Of a stretch of DNA of 64,000 nucleotides, positions 1-11,700 are shown one piece after another. The position numbers were made by a program, and so were the translations under genes. Source of the DNA: Patiria pectinifera. Taxonomy: Eukaryota > Echinodermata > Asteroidea > Valvatida > Asterinidae. The notes beneath the pieces are model-generated. The model saw only the letters and a program-made list of their open reading frames with translations. It was not told the origin of the DNA and did not search any database. How positions within the stretch are numbered: the stretch's first letter is position 1; every line of letters begins with the position of its first letter. The DNA is taken from the NCBI GenBank assembly GCA_029964075.1, contig CM057147.1:10189513-10253512 (forward strand), written 5' to 3'.

Positions 1-53
1 GTACACAACGGAGTGCAACCTGGGCAAAACTCTCCATTGACTTTGTCATGTTT

Positions 54-1601
54 TAGCCCGATCTAGCGCTCTGGCCGCATAGTACTATCGCAAGCTTCCG
101 TAGTACGGCCAGATGCCCGATGCTTCACAGAGCACGAATTCTTGGGTACATTACCGACATGCGATTTTGTTACATTTTATCGCTGACATCTTTTCATCCA
201 GGACACAAATTTCCAAAGTTTGCGTTCGCATGCAGAGCAATCATGCTTTTCGAAAAATGCTTGGTCTCAATATTTTCATCCATTTGGCACAAGATCACCA
301 GTCATCAGATTCCATTCACGCTCATGCATTTCATGCGACAAAGGTCGCACTGTAATGTATAACATGCAAGCGCGCTCGCATCCTCATGAATATGCATAAA
401 CCGTCTGTGACGATGACCTCGTATTTTTCGACGCGCGCGCCGCGCGGGCGGGGCCGAGGTCATACGTCACAGACTGTTATGCATATTCATGAGTTTGCGC
501 GGCCGCGCCTGCATATTGCATACATTACAGCGCGGCCGCCATATTGAAATCGCATGGGAGATCGCATGGGGGACGATATTTGTGGAATCTGATGACTGAA
601 ATTCGTCTTGTGGCCAAATGGATGAAAATATTGAGACCAAAGAACATTTTTTCGAAAAGGTATGAGTTGCTCTACGACTACGAACCTTAACTTTGGAAAT
701 TTGTGCCTGGATGAAAAGATAATCGCGATCGAAAGATGTAGCAAAATCGCTACATCGGCGGCCAAAAAAATTCAGTCTCTGTGGAAGCATCGGGCGTCTG
801 GCCGTACTACAGAGCTTGCGATAGCACTGTACGGCCAGACGCAGTCGGGCTACTCCTAGAACTATGAGGCTCCGCGTGAGCGGAGCCTCATAGAGTCAGA
901 AGCCCGCAAAATTGCTGTCAACACAAAACACTAATTAAGTACAAAAACGTCCATTCCAAATAAGCCATTTCCCACAGAACCGCTGCACAGTTTGCCCCTA
1001 AACTCCGTACAATACCTCATGACATACTTCACGTTATGCAAAAAATTCAAACAAACATCGGTGGATTCTGTCTGTTTTAGGCCTAAATGATGAAAATATG
1101 CCCTTTCCGCACTGAGCCAACCTAACACTTGAAACGAGCACGCGCGCTGATATCGCAGTCATTTTCGGGTTCGATCGCCTGAGCGCGCCGCGTGGGGTAC
1201 GTACTTGCACTTGTACGCATGCGCATACTATCAATCCGCTCCTACACAATACCCCCCGCGGCGCGCTCCGAGCGATCGAACCGAAAATGACTGCGATATC
1301 AGCGCGCGTGCTCGTTTCACAAGTGTTAGGTTGGCTCAGTGCGGAAAGGGCATATTTTTCATCATTTTGGCCTAAAAACAGACAGAATCCACCGATGTTT
1401 GTTTGGTGCACATAACGTGAGTATGTCATGAGGTATTGTACGGAGTTTAGGAAACTGTGCAGCGGTTCTGTGGGAAATGGCTTATTTGGAATGGACGTTT
1501 TTGTACTTAATTAGTGTTTTGTGTTGACAGCAATTTTGCGGGCTTGACTTATGAGGTTTCCTCACGCGGAGCCTCATAGTTCTAGGAGTACAGTCGGGCT
1601 A
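54..1601. mobile_element. Foldback element A, 9-bp target duplication, with a second foldback nested in it
   Basis: The termini are inverted repeats starting tagcccga (54) and ending tcgggcta (1601). They are flanked by the 9-bp direct repeat gtcatgttt at 45-53 and 1602-1610. The element without the nested insertion (54-850 plus 1600-1601) is nearly one palindrome. The left arm, 54 to about 430, pairs with the right arm, about 440-850, including tgcatattcatga motifs near the centre. A 9-bp duplication with long inverted repeats fits Mutator-type foldbacks. No transposase is seen; the open frames here are palindrome by-products. Confidence 0.8.
851..1590. mobile_element. Foldback element B nested in element A
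   Basis: Termini tactcctagaactatgagg (left) and its inverse ending ttctaggagta (right). The 9-bp target duplication cagtcgggc is at 842-850 and 1591-1599, inside the right terminal repeat of element A. Arms of about 365 bp fold about a centre near 1218 (acgcatgcgcat). It has the same duplication length as its host, so the same transposase class is likely. Confidence 0.82.
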
Positions 1602-1690
1602 GTCATGTTTGTACACACAAGAAGATGACATCGTTCTTTCCACCACCTTACGTTTTATTTTCGACTTTATTGCCAAGTTTGTACAAAAAA

Positions 1691-1848
1691 GCCCCCTCAC
1701 TGACTTTTGAAGTAAACTGGTCATTCCTGTAGTGTTATTGCGCCTTAAAACTAACGCAGTCAAAGCGGATAAAATACACTGACTTTTGTAACGTTAGTTT
1801 GTCGAACGGAATCCTTTTAGACTGTGGACGATTTTCAGTGGTAAAAGA
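1691..1848. repeat. Dispersed repeat, copy 1 (also at 4641-4812)
   Basis: It begins gccccctcactgacttttga and ends near gtggtaaaaga. The same sequence with small changes recurs in direct orientation at 4641-4812. Element type unknown. Confidence 0.7.
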
Positions 1849-2278
1849 TAACACCGACTCTGGGTACTAGACAAACGCTATCTATTTAAATTTCGGATAT
1901 CTTTTAAAGTACATAAACTTATATCAATCCGTTGCCTCCCAAAATATCCGAACGACGTCAAGTATGGCTGCGCCCATGGGGATGGGTACACTTTCGGGTT
2001 CTGCAGGACAGAATCGTTCAGTATATCACTCATTCCATAAGTGTCAGTGAGCCATAGAGGTGCTCATTTGAAGCGGGATGAAGCTGTGCAATCTATGGGT
2101 GCACCAAAAGGGTTTTAGCGGTGAGTAAAATTGACTTGTTACAGTGTTTATCCTGGCTTCAAAAGGTTCAATCAGTTTGTGCATGTTGTGTGTGCAGGCA
2201 GGGCTGGGTGGTGCAGACCAGTACATGTACTGTACTGAGTCAGTGGTACGGCCTAACCACAAACTTGCGATTATGTAG
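1849..2278. other. Upstream non-coding stretch
   Basis: No gene or clear repeat seen. It may be upstream intron of DEPDC5 or intergenic sequence. Confidence 0.4.
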
Positions 2279-2294
2279 TTATTACGGTTTCGAT

Positions 2295-2490
2295 CCAACT
2301 CGACCCAAACCAACTCGGACCCAAGCCAACTCGGACCCATGCCAACTCGGACCCACTACCAACTCGGACCCATGCCAACTCGGACCCACTACCAACTCGG
2401 ACCCACGACCAACTCGCGACCCACTACCAACTCGGACCCACAACCAACTCGACCCACTACCAACTCGGACCCATACATGACCAACTCGAC
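2295..2490 (+). repeat. Minisatellite (ccaactcggaccca)n
   Basis: About ten imperfect units of ccaactcggaccca separated by 3-4 bases. It is the left arm of the inverted pair within the element above. The Pro/Thr-rich open frames on both strands are artefacts of the repeat. Confidence 0.9.
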
Positions 2491-3712
2491 CCATCGCTTT
2501 CAATCATTCGACATCGCTTTCAATCATTCATTTCATAAAGTTTGTCCACTTCTCATCTGTTATTACAGTGATGCTGTTTAGTATAAATTTTCATTGTAAT
2601 TGTATGGTAAATTATCGCATATCTGTATTGCAGCAGTATATTAACATTTTTGTTGTTGTAAAGTTTATTGAAATTCTATTTTGAAATGCGCTTAAAAGTG
2701 TAATTAATTAATTATTTATTATTTTTTATTTGTTTCATTAAAGCATATTGCGCTTTAAAAGTTTAACTATTTATTTATTTTCTTTAAACATATTAATTGA
2801 CATCGCTCACACCATCTTGCTAAATTTAACAGCAATTTATTTCGTTTTTAATCCAAACTTCAACGTAACGAGTATACAAATTAAGAACAGATCTTCATAG
2901 AAAAGTAACATTGGAAAGTATGGCATTAAAACATAAACACTTTCAAACATAACATTATTAACTCAATAAATATAAGTAAACATTGTAAGTCAATAAATAA
3001 AATAAATAAGATATAAAAACGAAGTCTATTCTAATCTCTATTTAAAACCACATAAACACCATTGCAAACACTGCAAGAAAAACGAAGGTTCCATATTTAA
3101 CAAAAGTTAAATCAAAAAGTATAAAAAGTTAATCTGATTCGTAAAAACACCACAAAATTCAAAGCCAGCATGTGAATTAAAAAAACCCAAACAATTACAT
3201 GAAATGAAAGGCCTAAATAGTTATTTCAAATTATAATAACTTCTCACTAAAACAAAATGTGCCACTTAAAACCACTTGTTAGACGACACAAAGGCCTGCA
3301 AAACAAACAAGTAATTTATTTTTTACTGAAATTATAATCCTTTGAATTTCGTTTGGAAAAAGAAAATCGAGATTTTGAAAAAGCACATATATATCAAGTT
3401 GTACAAATGACATACGTATATGCCTAACCTATACTATATGCTTTTAATATCTCTTGGTTTAGCTTCACAGGTCATGGTTTCAAAAAGCTAAGCACGTTTA
3501 GTTTTATCACGTTCAAAACGATAAGCATTTAGCAACAGTATTTACTGTACGTATCATAAAATAGCGCCCACACAGCAGCAATACAATTACAAGAAAACAA
3601 CAAAACTAAAAGCCCCATTCTGCCCAATATAATTGCAGAATATCTTCACTATATAAGCACTAACATTATGATCACCTATAAATATAATCTCTGAAACTAA
3701 TGATTGAGTCAT

Positions 3713-3920
3713 TGTTGGGTCCGAGTTGGTCGTGCTTGGGTCCGAAAGTTGGTAGTGGTTCCGAAGTTGGTAGTGGTCCGAGTTGGTCTTGGGTCCGAGT
3801 TGGTCGTGGGTCCGAGTTGGTAGTGAGTCCGAGTTGGTAGTGGGTCCGAGTTGGCTTGGGTCCGAGTTGGCATGGGTCCGACTTGGCATGGGTCCGACTT
3901 GGTTTGGGTCCGAGTTGACC
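3713..3920 (-). repeat. Minisatellite, inverted arm (tgggtccgagttgg)n
   Basis: About twelve units, reverse complement of the 2295-2490 array, with similar spacer variants (tag, tcg, tct, cat). Confidence 0.9.
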
Positions 3921-3984
3921 TGATACCGTTATTACGGGCCCTCTTAGTTTTGGTCAACTTACTTTAGAACAGGCATGATAGGGG

Positions 3985-4160
3985 TGTGAAATCTCAGCTT
4001 AAATTATAGCTGATTTCAGCTTTTTTTGTTTTGGATTTCAGCTTTTTTTCAGCTTTTCCCTCAGTCACTTGCTGTGTACAAAAGTATAGGAGTTTTCCCA
4101 AATGTCAGCTTAATTACACCCTTTTCAGCTATTTCAGCTATTTTCAGCTATTTTTATAAG
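3985..4160. repeat. Low-complexity cagctttttt / tttcagct run
   Basis: Irregular repeats of tttcagct mixed with T runs. Simple repeat only; no gene seen. Confidence 0.6.
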
Positions 4161-4216
4161 TGGTCACTCACACCCTGTTAGAAGTTGGAAAGTTAGAGTC
4201 AACAAGAGAGTTTCAC

Positions 4217-4455
4217 AATCCAAAATTTGGAAAGATTCCCATATACATGTAGGCCTATCTGGCCATCAGTAATTTTCCCCAAGTGAAATGACCTATCAGC
4301 CATCAGAAAGTGATAATATGTCCTAAAAGTGAAAATAGTAAAAAGTAAATTTTTACTAAGAAAACACTTAGAAATGTTCAGACCAGTCCCATATGGTTTG
4401 TACACAGGGGGATAAGTGATAGCCAGATATGGGAATCTTTCCCAAAATTTCTTTG
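4217..4455. repeat. Inverted repeat, about 240 bp
   Basis: The left arm aatttggaaagattcccata pairs with the right arm tatgggaatctttcccaaaa. Probably a short decayed MITE. Confidence 0.55.
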
Positions 4456-4484
4456 GCAACATAAAAACACGTTAGCGCTCTGCC

Positions 4485-5270
4485 TACCCTCTAGAACTAT
4501 GGCTGTTCATGAGCGGAGCCCCATAGACAGCTTACCCCGCAAAATTGATTGCTTCTACAAACACCAACTACATGTAAGTACATGTACAAAAACGCTCATC
4601 AAAACATGTCCAGCCATTTCCCACAGAACCCCCCATTTAAGCCCCCTCACTGACTTTTGAAGTAAATTAGTCATTCCTGTAGTGTTTTGCACCTTAAAAC
4701 TAACGCAGTCAAAGTGAATAAAATACAGTGAATTGTAACGTTAGTTTGTACGCGTGAATTGCTATGAATGGAATCCTTTTAGACTGTGGTCGACTTGCAG
4801 TGGTAAAAGATACCATACAGCCATTTCCTACAGAACCGCTGCACAGTTTGCCTCTAAACTCCGTCATTGTCTGTACTATACATGTACCTCTGGACATATA
4901 GTCACGTAAATTGCACCCAACAAACATCGGTGGATTCTGTCGGGTTTTTATGTGCATGCATACAAGTAAGGCATTGTAGCTCACGGCGGTGTTATATTAC
5001 GTCATTTCGACCTTAGCCTTTTTGCATTTTTGTGATGTCCCCATGATACCCTTTCATCTTATGTGGTCGACTGCTTTGGCGCTTTTCTCATGAATAAATG
5101 TTCTGGCTCCCACTCTAATTATGTTTCCCAGACCAAAAGATTCCGCTTTCCGCATAGGCTATCATGTGCGCACTTGTAGGCATGCGCATACTATCATTTC
5201 GTCATTGTACAATCGACTGATTGCGGCATGATCGATACTAGCGCAATTGCCCAATTTTCCATCCAAGGGG
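4485..5270. mobile_element. Decayed relative of foldback B, interrupted by the 1691-type repeat
   Basis: It starts ctctagaactatgg and includes gagcggagccccatag, catttcccacagaacc and aacatcggtggattctgtc, all words of element B. Near 5172 it has gcatgcgcatactatca, the centre of element B. The dispersed repeat at 4641-4812 sits inside it. Ends are too eroded to define a duplication. Confidence 0.6.
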
Positions 5271-5648
5271 ACGTACCTAGACCCCTAGCATGGGGATGCC
5301 ACTCCATCCCCTCCCCCGTCATATTTCACCTCGTATCCCCCTACATGTATATTCCCAAAGCTGAGGTTATCATACATGTAGTGTTGAAAGTTACTGAACA
5401 GCAATGACATTGTGTTTTGGTTGGCTATATGAACTATAGGCAAATACCCGGTATGCTATGGGCCCGGCCTCCTTAAAACTTTAGATTTTTGATAGTTGGA
5501 TCATTGCTACCTCTTCTTTTGGTAGCCTATTAAGAAACAAAGCAGTTTTATTAAAACTTTATCATTACAGTCATGATATGATAATTTTGTGTAGACTGCA
5601 AACATAAATTTATAGTACTCTTATTTTATTTCCTTTTGTTTGATACAG
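5271..5648. other. Sequence leading to exon 1 acceptor
   Basis: Single-copy-looking sequence with tacatgta words and a T-rich acceptor tract (5625-5648). No first exon recognised. Confidence 0.4.
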
Positions 5649-5736
5649 AAGATGAATTAGTTATCAATCCAAAAGAATTTCCTCATGTTCGAATTGGAGA
5701 CATTTTGGAGATATTTCACCCCGATGAGGATAGCAG
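5649..5736 (+). CDS. DEPDC5: DEPDC5 exon 1 of window (N-terminal region)
   Basis: The acceptor is gatacag and the donor gttagtg. The exon carries 2 bases of a split codon, 28 codons, then AG of the next split codon. It encodes [20 protein letters not shown] followed by IFHPDED, matching the segment just after the first ~19 residues of animal DEPDC5. The missing first coding exon must lie upstream; I did not find it in bases 1-5648. Confidence 0.93.
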
Positions 5737-8700
5737 GTTAGTGTTACTTGTAGTGTGGGGAGGGGGCCATTGATCCCACTTTTTCCACTGGGAGGGCATG
5801 GCCCCACTCTTGTTTAGGTCCCACAATAGCGTAGTCTTGGAAAAGGGCGCCCTATTGATAATGAGATTTGGCTCAGCCCCCCCTTTTAAATTTGCAATGG
5901 CCACCAGGCACTGGTGGTACTTTAGCCCCCACTTTCAAAAGTGTTCCACCACTGCTGCTGGTAACATTCCTTTTTTCACGAGAAACACTCTGTCCGCATA
6001 CAGGCTACAGACAAAACCTTTCTGATGGGGAAACACACCTATTATGAGTTGTGCATCTAAGGACTATAGTCGACTACATGTACTCATATTCGTTACATTC
6101 TACAATGTACGTACATGTGTACATGTTCAATTTCTTCTGATGGAGAGCTTGTAGAGTTATTGTTCTTCATATCTATGAGGGTGGCATACATGTACGGTAG
6201 GTTGATGTTTGGGATGTGCACAGTAAGCATGGTAAGAAACACCCTTCTTCATTGTTTGTTATAGCCTACTGGTTGCTGCTCTTATGGCAATGAATACCAG
6301 GTTCCAATTGAAATTACCTGTATTTGTAAGCAACACAAGCAATAACTTCTTGGAAAACAAATCCATAAAATCAATATGTAACAACTAATTTCCAGCTGTA
6401 AAACAAGCTGTAGAGCATTTTATTGGCAAATTCGCCATGGTTTTTCATACAGTACTACACATACATCTATGGAGGTTTGGGTAGCTTTACATTGACAAGT
6501 TTGGTTTGTTATTAAGTCTGTTTTCAATTAGTTCTAATATCTTTACAACAGTTATCTTCGCCATAACATGCTGGTGTCTGACTCTGGAGGCAAACATAGG
6601 CCTATGGTTTGGAAATTTTCTGTCTAACTGCTTTATCAAATGTCACTTTGTAGCCCTTAACATTCATCTTTGAGATACCCACTATCCTGCAGGCATCAAA
6701 CTGGCAGGTCAGATAAAACATCTATTTTCCAGTGGTCATGAAAAACGGCCTGGTGGCTCATGGTTAGGCCTGGTATGCCCATGATTTTGGGATGGTGTGC
6801 CCATGGTTTAGGCCTGGTTTGGGTCTGTGTGCCCATGGTTTGATCATGTTATGTTTTGCAGCAGCTCGAGATCAGCGCATTCTAGTCTTCACTTCACAGG
6901 GTTCAGAGAGGCAATTGTAGTAAAGTGTCTTGCCCAGGAACACAAGCACAGTGTTCTCCATCAAGTTCGAACGCATGTACGATAGCTAGAAGTTGAACAC
7001 CATAACCATTGACCACATCCATGACAGCGCCCAGAATTTGCAGGCCCTTCAAGATATTATTGTTTGTTTCTTATATCATACATGTACTTCACCTATTTAA
7101 TTGGGCAAATATTTCATTTTTTTTCCCAGCCACCTCTTACTGCAAGTGAAATCTTTGCAGACGGACCTTCAGCAGAAAGGAAAAGGTAGTTTTATTCAGT
7201 CTGTTTTTCAATAAAAGATTATTCATGTCAGAAGTATTAATCTGCTCAAGTGGAAAAGTTGAAACAAATTGTAATATTGAAAGAATGTCAGACTAACCAA
7301 TCACTTGGGTTCCCCTAAATAAACCTTTCTTTCTGAATTAGTAGAACCTTTCTTTCCATGCCTTTCTCTTCACATTTCTTCCTTCTTATCTACAAATGAA
7401 CTACTTAAAATGTTTAACATTGCACTCCTTTTGAACCTGCAGATATAATTAGTGTTGATCAGACGATAGCCAGTCTCTTTCAGCTACGTGCTTACAAGGA
7501 TGTGGAGGTGCACCCAGTCCCATCCACCCAGGATGTTTGTTTGGACCTGGTGGAGCTGGTCTTTAAAGATCAATACATCAGCAGGAGTGACATGTGGAGA
7601 CTCAAGAACAGCCTGGTATTTAAGTCAATTTACAACCTTGTCTACAATCTGTTAAGTGGTACAGGTACAGTACATGTAGAACTTTACTATAATGAACGCA
7701 ATGGGGTCCAAAAAGGATTATCTAAGACAAGATAAGTTTGCGGTAGCACCATGTGAATAAATCTCTTTTGTGAGTATGTGTGGTTCTAAAAAGAACCAGA
7801 GGGACTCAACGTTTTAAACCTATGCTCTGCCCGTCGTCTGCCCGGACGGGCAGAGCATACTGTTCAAAACATTGAGTCCCTCCGGTTCTTTTCAGAACCA
7901 CACATACAGTACTCACAAACATGACAAAAGAGATTTATTCACATTGTGCTCCCGCAAAATTATCTTGTCTTTGTATCTTTCCACTCTGCAAACTTTCAAA
8001 TCTCAAAGGATTATCTAGCATTGTGCTTGTTCGTTACAGTAATTTTCTAGTTGCCAATGCTCAGTTTAGTGGAACACAATATTTTTAGGAGCCAAAAAGG
8101 ATGTTAGCTACATTGTTTAGCCATACATGTATCTTCAGAATAGCAGTGGTTGTTAAAGCATTGTCCTACTTTATGTAAACTCAGTTTGTCACAACTACAT
8201 GTACGTGTATTATTCTTCTCACCTGGATTTGGAAGTTGCTTTGAATTGTGTCTGGAAGTGTTTGCCATGATAAGGGCCTTGAGTGTTCCTCTTCATTTTG
8301 CGACAGATAGACTAACCCTAAAATGCCTCTAAACCTGTTTCCCAGAGAGGGGGGAACCTAGTGTGGACGTGTGCAAGTCCACAAAGCGTTCACGCTTCCT
8401 TGCATCCAGTGGACCTCTTTTGTTCATGGGTCCACAAAGAGTATGTAAGGTTAGAGCACCTTATGCCATTGACTTTGTCAATTTTTTTTATTTTTTTAAT
8501 ATTGCATGTAGTTTGGCTGACGGACATGAGAGATCGGAAATAGTTTTATCATATCATCACGATGTAGTTTTTAAGTTGTAGTAAGATTTTGCTCGCCAAG
8601 AACAATAAACCTCGGACAAACAAGTGCAGGTCTATTGTTAGGAAACGTCTGATCTTCATTGGGAAATCAAACAGTTGTGAAGAGAAATATTTAGATACCT

Positions 8701-11700
8701 TTTTGGAATCAGAAATATTGCAGCAACGTAGCTTTCGATGTCATCACAACATCTTCATTCAGCGTAGTGACTTAAACCACTCCGGTCATGTGACCACCTT
8801 TTGGGCGATCACAAACCAGCAGGTTGTCGTAGATGGCGGGCAGGTCATATCTGGTGTCTCTGTTATTGGATGTCTTTTGTGACCTGATTTCAATTGCCTC
8901 GCATATTTTCCTTTTCCAGAACTGGTCCTCCCTGGTAATGTCATGGACATTTTCCAAGCTGATGGAGTGTTGGTGATCTTTCATGTGTTCACCAACCGCT
9001 GTTAAAGGGGCTAACTTCAGGTTGGAATGTTCTTTGAACCTTGTGCCTAGCGATCTGCCTGCCTCGCCCACATATGCTTTAGGGCAATCAGGACATTACA
9101 TGCTGAAACAGTTGTGATTGTTCTTTTGCAGATTGGTTCCTGTGCCTACTTCTCCAAGAACGTTGACTACTCTGGCATCCGGCCCAGGTCAATGAACTCT
9201 GGGCTCGAGGTGAGAAGGTCATGTGTGGGCTGTGTCTGAGGATACCCGTGTAGCATTCCGGTCCGCCACAGCGATGGTCTATATGTTCATACAGATGAGC
9301 TCAGAGATGTGGGAGTTTGATGCAAACGTAAGTTAAGTAATGGTCGATATCAGAATATTCAATAATTAATATATCGGAAATCCATTATCGAGAATATTCG
9401 ATATATCGATTATCCATGTAAAAGTTACAAGACTGTAAAGATGACACTTTGATTAAAACCCTAACCCCCTAGGCCCTTGTTGCTTACAACCATCCTCAAT
9501 CCTCCAAAATCCTCCAAAATTTTGCAACTCCGCCTAAATTTTTCAAAATTGTCAGACAGTCCTGCCTCAAAATGCATTCATCCTCAATCCTCCAAAATCC
9601 TCCTCATCCCAAAATTTTGCACTCGTGTTTAAATGAAGGATAACCAACGCCAAATCCTTCAAAATCATCAGACAGTCCTGCCTCAAATGCATTCATCCTC
9701 AATCCTCCAAAATCCTCTTGTGCTTCAATCACCATTCATCCTCAATCCTCCAAAATCCTCATGTGCTTCAATCACCATTCATCCTCAATCCTCCTGAATC
9801 CTCATTTGATTCAATCACCATTCATCCTCAATCTAGAATCCTCCAAAACGGCCAGGAGGATTTTGGAGGAGTGAGGTGGGTAAGGTTACCCTATAAAAAT
9901 AATGTGAAGTCCCACTTTTCAACAGCTTTCTGGAGCAATAATGTTGTTCAAACTTTTAAAACAACTCTCAGCACTGAGAGTTTGTCCAGAACGGGCGGTT
10001 TCTTTCGAGGTTTGACATTGGGGAAACTGCGAATTCCAGCAAACACAGAGCACAAAGCAACGCCACTTAGCGCCAAGTTTTATTTCATGTACAGCAAACC
10101 AAACATTACATGTTAATACAAAGTAAAAGCACAAACAGGAGACATATTTTGACAATAATCTGACGTATTTTTTATGTTGTCGATATCATTCCTCAACAAA
10201 AATTTTGATACAGTAAACTCCGGCTAAACCGGCACTCTCGACCCGATAATTTGTTACGACTTATGGGAATGCCGATATCTGCTGTAAGTTATCGTCATTT
10301 TGCCGGCTTACATGAATGGTCTTTTGCACACACGTTTCATTGCACTAATTGGCTTCGATTTACCCTGGATTATCTCCTTAATGCTTGAGTTGAATCCAGC
10401 AAATTAATCCTCGAATTGTATCATCACGTTTGGGGTATTGATAGTGGAGACCACGATACATATGTACGTGCGGAGTAACAAATTAAATGCGTGCGTGGTC
10501 CGGTACATGTATATACCATGCACGCATTGACTGCAGCAGTAGTCATTCAATAAGACGACCCCCAAAATGGACAGAGCGCATGCATACAGCTATATGCTCA
10601 CGATGCATATATATGCGATGTATGCAGTAGGACACCCTTTTTCAACACCGATGCATGCAGCGATCACAGGCCGTGCGAAACCACTTTTCACTCGACACTT
10701 TGCCAACCGCAGTACAGGAAGTCGATGCCAATGCATGATTTGTTGAATGCCACCTTACACAAAGGATTTTGAAATGCTTTTTATGGAAAGAAGACCGAGA
10801 GTAACACGACAACTTGAGCGAAATGGCGACTTATAAAAGCCGACTAAGAAATAAAAAATTCAATGGAAATGCATTACGGACAATCAGGACTTTAGTCAGA
10901 CGGCCGACTTGAGCAATTTGACGAGTTGTACGATGTCGGTTTAGCCGAAGTTTACTGTATTGCGATATGATAAAAAATTGCTATCGGCAATATCTGTATC
11001 AAAACAATATCGAATAATCAAGTAATATCGATATATCGACGATGCTTACAGTAAGTTTGGTTTTTCATCATTGCAAACCATTTTTTGTACAAACTATGCA
11101 ATGGGTGATCTGAGCCATACATGTATATTATGCTTCCTAATACTGTACATCATGTTGTTGCAACCCTCTGTTTGACCAGCCACAGACAGTCAAAAAGTCA
11201 ATCCATTTTCCCTGTTTCGGCTAGTCACTGACAGTAATATGGCACACATAGTAAGCACTGTGACTAGTTAAAGCTATAGTCCATCATTTGCAGCAATCCG
11301 AAAAGTAACTGGCGTAATTATTGTTGAAAAACATACTTGGTTGAAAGATAGTGAGGGACTAAACTCCCTGTGAAATTATTCTTTCTGGCAAGCTGTCATT
11401 TTGAAGTAATCAACGAAAGAAGGCCTTTCCAACGGTGCGTCTTAAGACGCACCGTAGGAAAATTTTAATTAGTAGTTTGTTTTGTTATTCGGCGAAGCGC
11501 ACGCAAGCATTGTCACGACGCACACATGCGTGCGGTTGCTATAATTCGTTGGATCGGTGCGCGACATCGCGTAGCTGCAATCGGCTCAGTGAGAACGTGT
11601 CTCGTACGCTGGATTCATGACCAATTCAAAACATGATTCAGCAACGTTTGATTTGAAATTGAGATCCTACAATGCTGTTTTTCTCGGAATATACAGCTGA

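Larger units (their letters stand above)
2285..3928. mobile_element. Transposon whose inverted ends are minisatellites
   Basis: It is flanked by ttatta at 2279-2284 and 3929-3934. It begins cggtttcgatccaactcg and ends in the inverse cgagttgacctgataccg. Directly inside each end is an array of ~14-17-bp units, ccaactcggaccca with variable spacers (cta, tgc, cga). It is forward at 2295-2490 and inverted at 3713-3920. The middle (2500-3700) is AT-rich with no coding sequence. It looks like a non-autonomous DNA element with subterminal tandem repeats; superfamily unknown. Confidence 0.7.
9334..11048. mobile_element. hAT-like element inserted at the exon 4 splice donor
   Basis: The inverted ends are taagtaatggtcgatatc and gatatatcgacgatgctta, each followed inward by many cgatat/atatcg words. 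Flanks are acgtaagt (9326-9333) and cagtaagt (11049-11056), an imperfect 8-bp duplication sharing gtaagt. The left copy is the exon 4 donor. It contains a minisatellite (9488-9870) and a pogo-like MITE (10211-10957). No transposase seen. Confidence 0.65.

Noticed and set aside
113-859. Small proteins of ~65-107 residues on both strands.
   Set aside because: They mirror each other across the palindrome of foldback A; no family similarity.
2121-2581. Pro/Thr/Asn-rich open reading frames on both strands.
   Set aside because: Created by the ccaactcggaccca minisatellite.
7502-7735. 77-residue single-exon protein.
   Set aside because: Its first 38 residues are DEPDC5 exon 3; the rest is read-through into the intron.
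9210-9215. gtgaga inside exon 4 as an alternative splice donor.
   Set aside because: DEPDC5 similarity continues for ~38 more codons beyond it in a shifted frame, so ending the exon here would drop a conserved block.
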